A stretch of 64,000 bases of DNA from Virgibacillus sp. NKC19-16 (GTDB lineage Bacteria > Bacillota > Bacilli > Bacillales > Amphibacillaceae): positions 3,282,001 to 3,346,000 of the forward strand of contig NZ_CP074373.1 of the NCBI RefSeq assembly GCF_021560035.1. The letters are read 5' to 3'. Position numbers and translations under genes: made by a program. The notes below the pieces were generated by a model, which was not told the DNA's origin, made no database searches, and saw only the letters and a program-made list of their open reading frames with translations. This document shows positions 60,397 to 64,000 of the stretch, piece by piece (position 1 is the first letter of the stretch; each line of letters starts with the position of its first letter).

Positions 60397-61725
60397 TTAC
60401 GATAACTTAGCTACAAATTCGGGTGGCTTTTCTTCGACTTGTACAAATGGGTTAACAACATCGCCATTTTCATCAACGCGTTCGATATCTGCACCTAATG
60501 AAGCTAATTTTCCTGCTAAATCAACATAGCCACGGTCAAGATGTTTGAGTTCTGTAACACGTGTATAACCTTCTGCACTCAAACCAGCTAAAATCAGGGC
60601 TGCCGCTGCTCGAAGGTCGGTTGCTGCTACTTCAGCTCCTTGTAATTCACTTGGCCCTTCAACGATGACACTGCGTCCTTCGATTTTCATTTTCGCGTTC
60701 ATTCGGCGGAACTCTTCGACATGCATAAAACGGTTTTCAAAAACAGTTTCTGTAATGACACTAGTACCCTCTGCATTTAACATTAATGACATCATTTGTG
60801 ATTGCATATCGGTAGGAAAACCTGGATGCGGGAGTGTTTTAACATCCGTCGCCTTCAGTTCTTTCGGCCCGATGACACGAATCCCCTCTCCCTCTTCGGT
60901 AATCGTCACATTCATTTCCTCAAGCTTGGAGATTACAGAGCGTAAATGTTCGCTTTCCACATTTTCGATTAATACATTTCCACCCGTAATTGCTGCCGCC
61001 ACCATAAAGGTTCCAGCCTCAACACGGTCGGGAATAATTGGATGTTCTGTACCGCTCAGTTCCTCCACACCTTCAATGCGAATTGTTTCTGTACCGGCAC
61101 CTACGATCTTCGCACCCATTTTATTCAAAAAGTTTGCCAAGTCAACAATCTCAGGTTCCTTTGCAACATTTTCGATGGTCGTTGTACCTTCTGCTAAAGA
61201 TGCTGCCATCATAATATTTTCCGTTGCGCCGACACTAGGCATATCTAAATAAATTTTCGCACCCTTAAGACGTCCATCTACATTGGCTTCTACAAAACCA
61301 TTGCCAACATGGACGTGGGCACCCATTGCTTCAAATCCTTTCAGATGCAAATCAATTGGTCTTGATCCGATTGCACATCCGCCCGGCATTGCAACTTTCG
61401 CATGACCATAGCGCGCCAGTAATGGTCCTAATACTAACACGGAAGCACGCATTTTACGGACGTATTCAACAGGAGCTTCTGTTTTAATTTTTTTAGAAGC
61501 GTCAATAACGACTTCATTATTTTCGAAATGTACATCAGCATTCATATTTCGCAAAACTTCATTGATTGTATATACATCTGCCAGGACAGGAACATCTGTG
61601 ATTACACTTTTTCCTTCACTTGCCATAAGGCTTGCTGCAATGACAGGGAGTACTGCATTCTTCGCGCCCTCCACTTTTACGGTACCATTCAGCTGCTGTC
61701 CACCTCTTACGATGATTTTTTCCAT
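60397..61725 (-). CDS. murA: UDP-N-acetylglucosamine 1-carboxyvinyltransferase MurA
   Basis: A 442-residue cytoplasmic enzyme for the first committed step of peptidoglycan synthesis (enolpyruvyl transfer from PEP to UDP-GlcNAc). ATG at 61725 has GGAGGAG 9 nt ahead; the longer frame has no site. Catalytic residues: K22-N23 in GAKNA and C117 in PGGCAIGS, the fosfomycin target. The tail ([11 protein letters not shown]...) is slightly longer than usual. Its place before ywmB/atpC marks it as murAA. Confidence 0.95.
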   Translation of the reverse strand: MEKIIVRGGQQLNGTVKVEGAKNAVLPVIAASLMASEGKSVITDVPVLADVYTINEVLRNMNADVHFENNEVVIDASKKIKTEAPVEYVRKMRASVLVLGPLLARYGHAKVAMPGGCAIGSRPIDLHLKGFEAMGAHVHVGNGFVEANVDGRLKGAKIYLDMPSVGATENIMMAASLAEGTTTIENVAKEPEIVDLANFLNKMGAKIVGAGTETIRIEGVEELSGTEHPIIPDRVEAGTFMVAAAITGGNVLIENVESEHLRSVISKLEEMNVTITEEGEGIRVIGPKELKATDVKTLPHPGFPTDMQSQMMSLMLNAEGTSVITETVFENRFMHVEEFRRMNAKMKIEGRSVIVEGPSELQGAEVAATDLRAAAALILAGLSAEGYTRVTELKHLDRGYVDLAGKLASLGADIERVDENGDVVNPFVQVEEKPPEFVAKLS

Positions 61726-61759
61726 ATCATAATTCTCCTCCAGATACAATTTCACTATA

Positions 61760-62473
61760 TTAATATTCATTTATTAGGATAGGTGTTCCTATCGTGTATG
61801 TAGGATCTCCATTTCCACTTTCTTCTGCAGCTATTTGCACGTTCATAGGTATATCCCCTATAGTTATTTTTTGTTCCCATAGTGGTGTATACCCGTAAAT
61901 AATTTTTTCATGCCTCGATTTTTCGACCGTGTCGAATTGTGTCTCCATATGTTGAAGTTTAAGGCGATCCATTAATTCATTTAAAAAAACCTCATTATTC
62001 ATTATATCACCATTGTCTGTTGTCAGACAAGCAAATACTTCTACAAACTTTGTGAAATATTCCGCACGTATTGTATCTAGTATGGATTGGTAATTTTCTT
62101 CAATAGAAGTATTCCAATGGGTACCTTTAATTACTGCAATTAACTCTGCATCATGTGTCCCGTTCTTAGGAAGTATACCATTATAGATTACGGAAATAGA
62201 GCTGGATTCATGAACGTGCTCAAAAGAATATTGTATACTGTTTTCATCCTCATTGACAGTGACCAAATGCCTATTTTTCAATTCTATTATTCTATCCTGG
62301 AAGTCATTTTTATCCATTTTTTCTTTTAATATAACTTCCCAATCACCGATGCTTCCATAACTATCGGTAACAACTGAAGCCAATTCCATCATCTCATCAT
62401 TCTGCATATGACCTGCCGTTGCTTCAGATGTGATAAATAAAAATAATAAACTTATAAATACCAGTTTCCTCAT
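61760..62473 (-). CDS. ywmB: YwmB family exported protein
   Basis: A 237-residue protein with a signal peptide (about 1-20) and a TATA-box-binding-like fold as databases describe the YwmB family. Visible features: [17 protein letters not shown] and the second-half strands [14 protein letters not shown]. It lies between ywzB and murA, exactly as in B. subtilis. Function is unknown. Confidence 0.85.
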   Translation of the reverse strand: MRKLVFISLLFLFITSEATAGHMQNDEMMELASVVTDSYGSIGDWEVILKEKMDKNDFQDRIIELKNRHLVTVNEDENSIQYSFEHVHESSSISVIYNGILPKNGTHDAELIAVIKGTHWNTSIEENYQSILDTIRAEYFTKFVEVFACLTTDNGDIMNNEVFLNELMDRLKLQHMETQFDTVEKSRHEKIIYGYTPLWEQKITIGDIPMNVQIAAEESGNGDPTYTIGTPILINEY

Positions 62474-62571
62474 GAAAAAATCCCCCTCATATTACTATAG
62501 ATACCTATAGTATGAGCAGGGATCGCATTAAATAAACTTCTCAAATTGTGACAAATTACTAGATTGCCAGT

Positions 62572-62802
62572 TTAGAAGAGATATAATAAGTCTCTGGACC
62601 ATTGCAAGACCTCAAGAAAAAATCTGCTGACACCAGAACCGATGACAATCGTAATAAAAAGCAATAAAATTCTTGCCTCTGTTACACGACTTTTTCGTAT
62701 AAGCGGGTCAAAATTTATTGCTACTACCAACCGCCAAGTGATAGAAATAAAAATAATATGTGAGATTATACTAATAACTGCTAATTGTCCTATATCAAAC
62801 AT
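62572..62802 (-). CDS. ywzB: YwzB family (DUF1146) small membrane protein
   Basis: A 76-residue protein with two membrane helices (about 5-28 and 46-66). ATG at 62802 has AGGTGG 5 nt ahead. The tail VSRFFLEVLQWSRDL and the position between atpC and ywmB identify the DUF1146 family. Function is unknown. Confidence 0.87.
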   Translation of the reverse strand: MFDIGQLAVISIISHIIFISITWRLVVAINFDPLIRKSRVTEARILLLFITIVIGSGVSRFFLEVLQWSRDLLYLF

Positions 62803-62937
62803 GGGAACCACCTAACTTTTTAATACTACTAGTTACTTTGCCATTTGCGCATGAAAATGTCAACGGATTGCAGCCTGAACTAAAAATTCGACTAAGCGCC
62901 TTTCATTTCCCGGGAAATATCGACAAGATTATTACAT

Positions 62938-62969
62938 AAAAAGTCTCTCGCAACCTTAGTCACGAGAGA
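62938..62969 (-). terminator. Intrinsic terminator of the atp operon
   Basis: TCTCTCG (62944-62950) pairs with CGAGAGA (62963-62969); TTTTT follows on the minus strand. Confidence 0.88.
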
Positions 62970-62981
62970 TATTTTTGTTTT

Positions 62982-63437
<456 letters not shown>

Positions 63438-63481
63438 TCACTACCTGCAACTTTAGCGAATATTGCTTCTACCACCCGTTA

Positions 63482-64000
<519 letters not shown>

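Overview
The window reads as the chromosome of a low-GC, endospore-forming Gram-positive bacterium of the family Bacillaceae. The right half carries a gene order familiar from Bacillus subtilis: atpD, atpC, ywzB, ywmB, murA, (dpp-ykf block), spoIID, spoIIQ, spoIIID, mbl, flhO, flhP, fabZ. The secreted proteins are strongly acidic, which suggests (inference) a halophilic or alkaliphilic relative of Oceanobacillus, Virgibacillus or Lentibacillus.

Left part (1-4 kb): the end of an amidohydrolase, an orphan oligopeptide-binding lipoprotein and an SLC13 carboxylate permease. From 4.1 to 25.2 kb, eleven intact genes lie on the minus strand. Nine encode secreted hydrolases that each carry one copy of an approximately 80-residue helical module (the FIMAH domain): four M14 carboxypeptidases, a D-aminoacylase, a gamma-glutamyltransferase, a DD-peptidase, a serine beta-lactamase-fold hydrolase and a NagZ-M28 fusion. 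The other two are nearly identical TasA/CalY fibre-type proteins. Two decayed FIMAH genes lie between them. Together these look like a surface toolkit for taking apart cell-wall peptides, gamma-glutamyl compounds and N-acyl-D-amino acids, perhaps organised around TasA-like fibres (hypothesis).

Middle (25.8-41.8 kb): a membrane dipeptidase, tagO, a TPP-riboswitch-controlled thiamine or HMP ABC transporter, a small protein resembling a duplicated ATP synthase c subunit, zwf, a 21-bp tandem array hit by an intact IS256-family element with an 8-bp target duplication, a TetR-MFP-RND efflux operon with a clear operator, comK and a small lipoprotein.

Right (41.9-64 kb): fabZ, flagellar rod/hook genes, mbl, spoIIID, an AimR-like peptide receptor that seems to lack its DNA-binding domain together with a small secreted-peptide gene, spoIIQ, spoIID, then a dppA-B-C-D-E/ykfA-C-D murein-peptide uptake and processing operon (ykfB missing, and a MITE-like element between dppA and dppB), murA, ywmB, ywzB, atpC and partial atpD. 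The dpp-ykf operon could import and finish the peptides that the FIMAH enzymes release outside. A dispersed short intergenic repeat whose 11-bp core occurs in both orientations is scattered through the first half.
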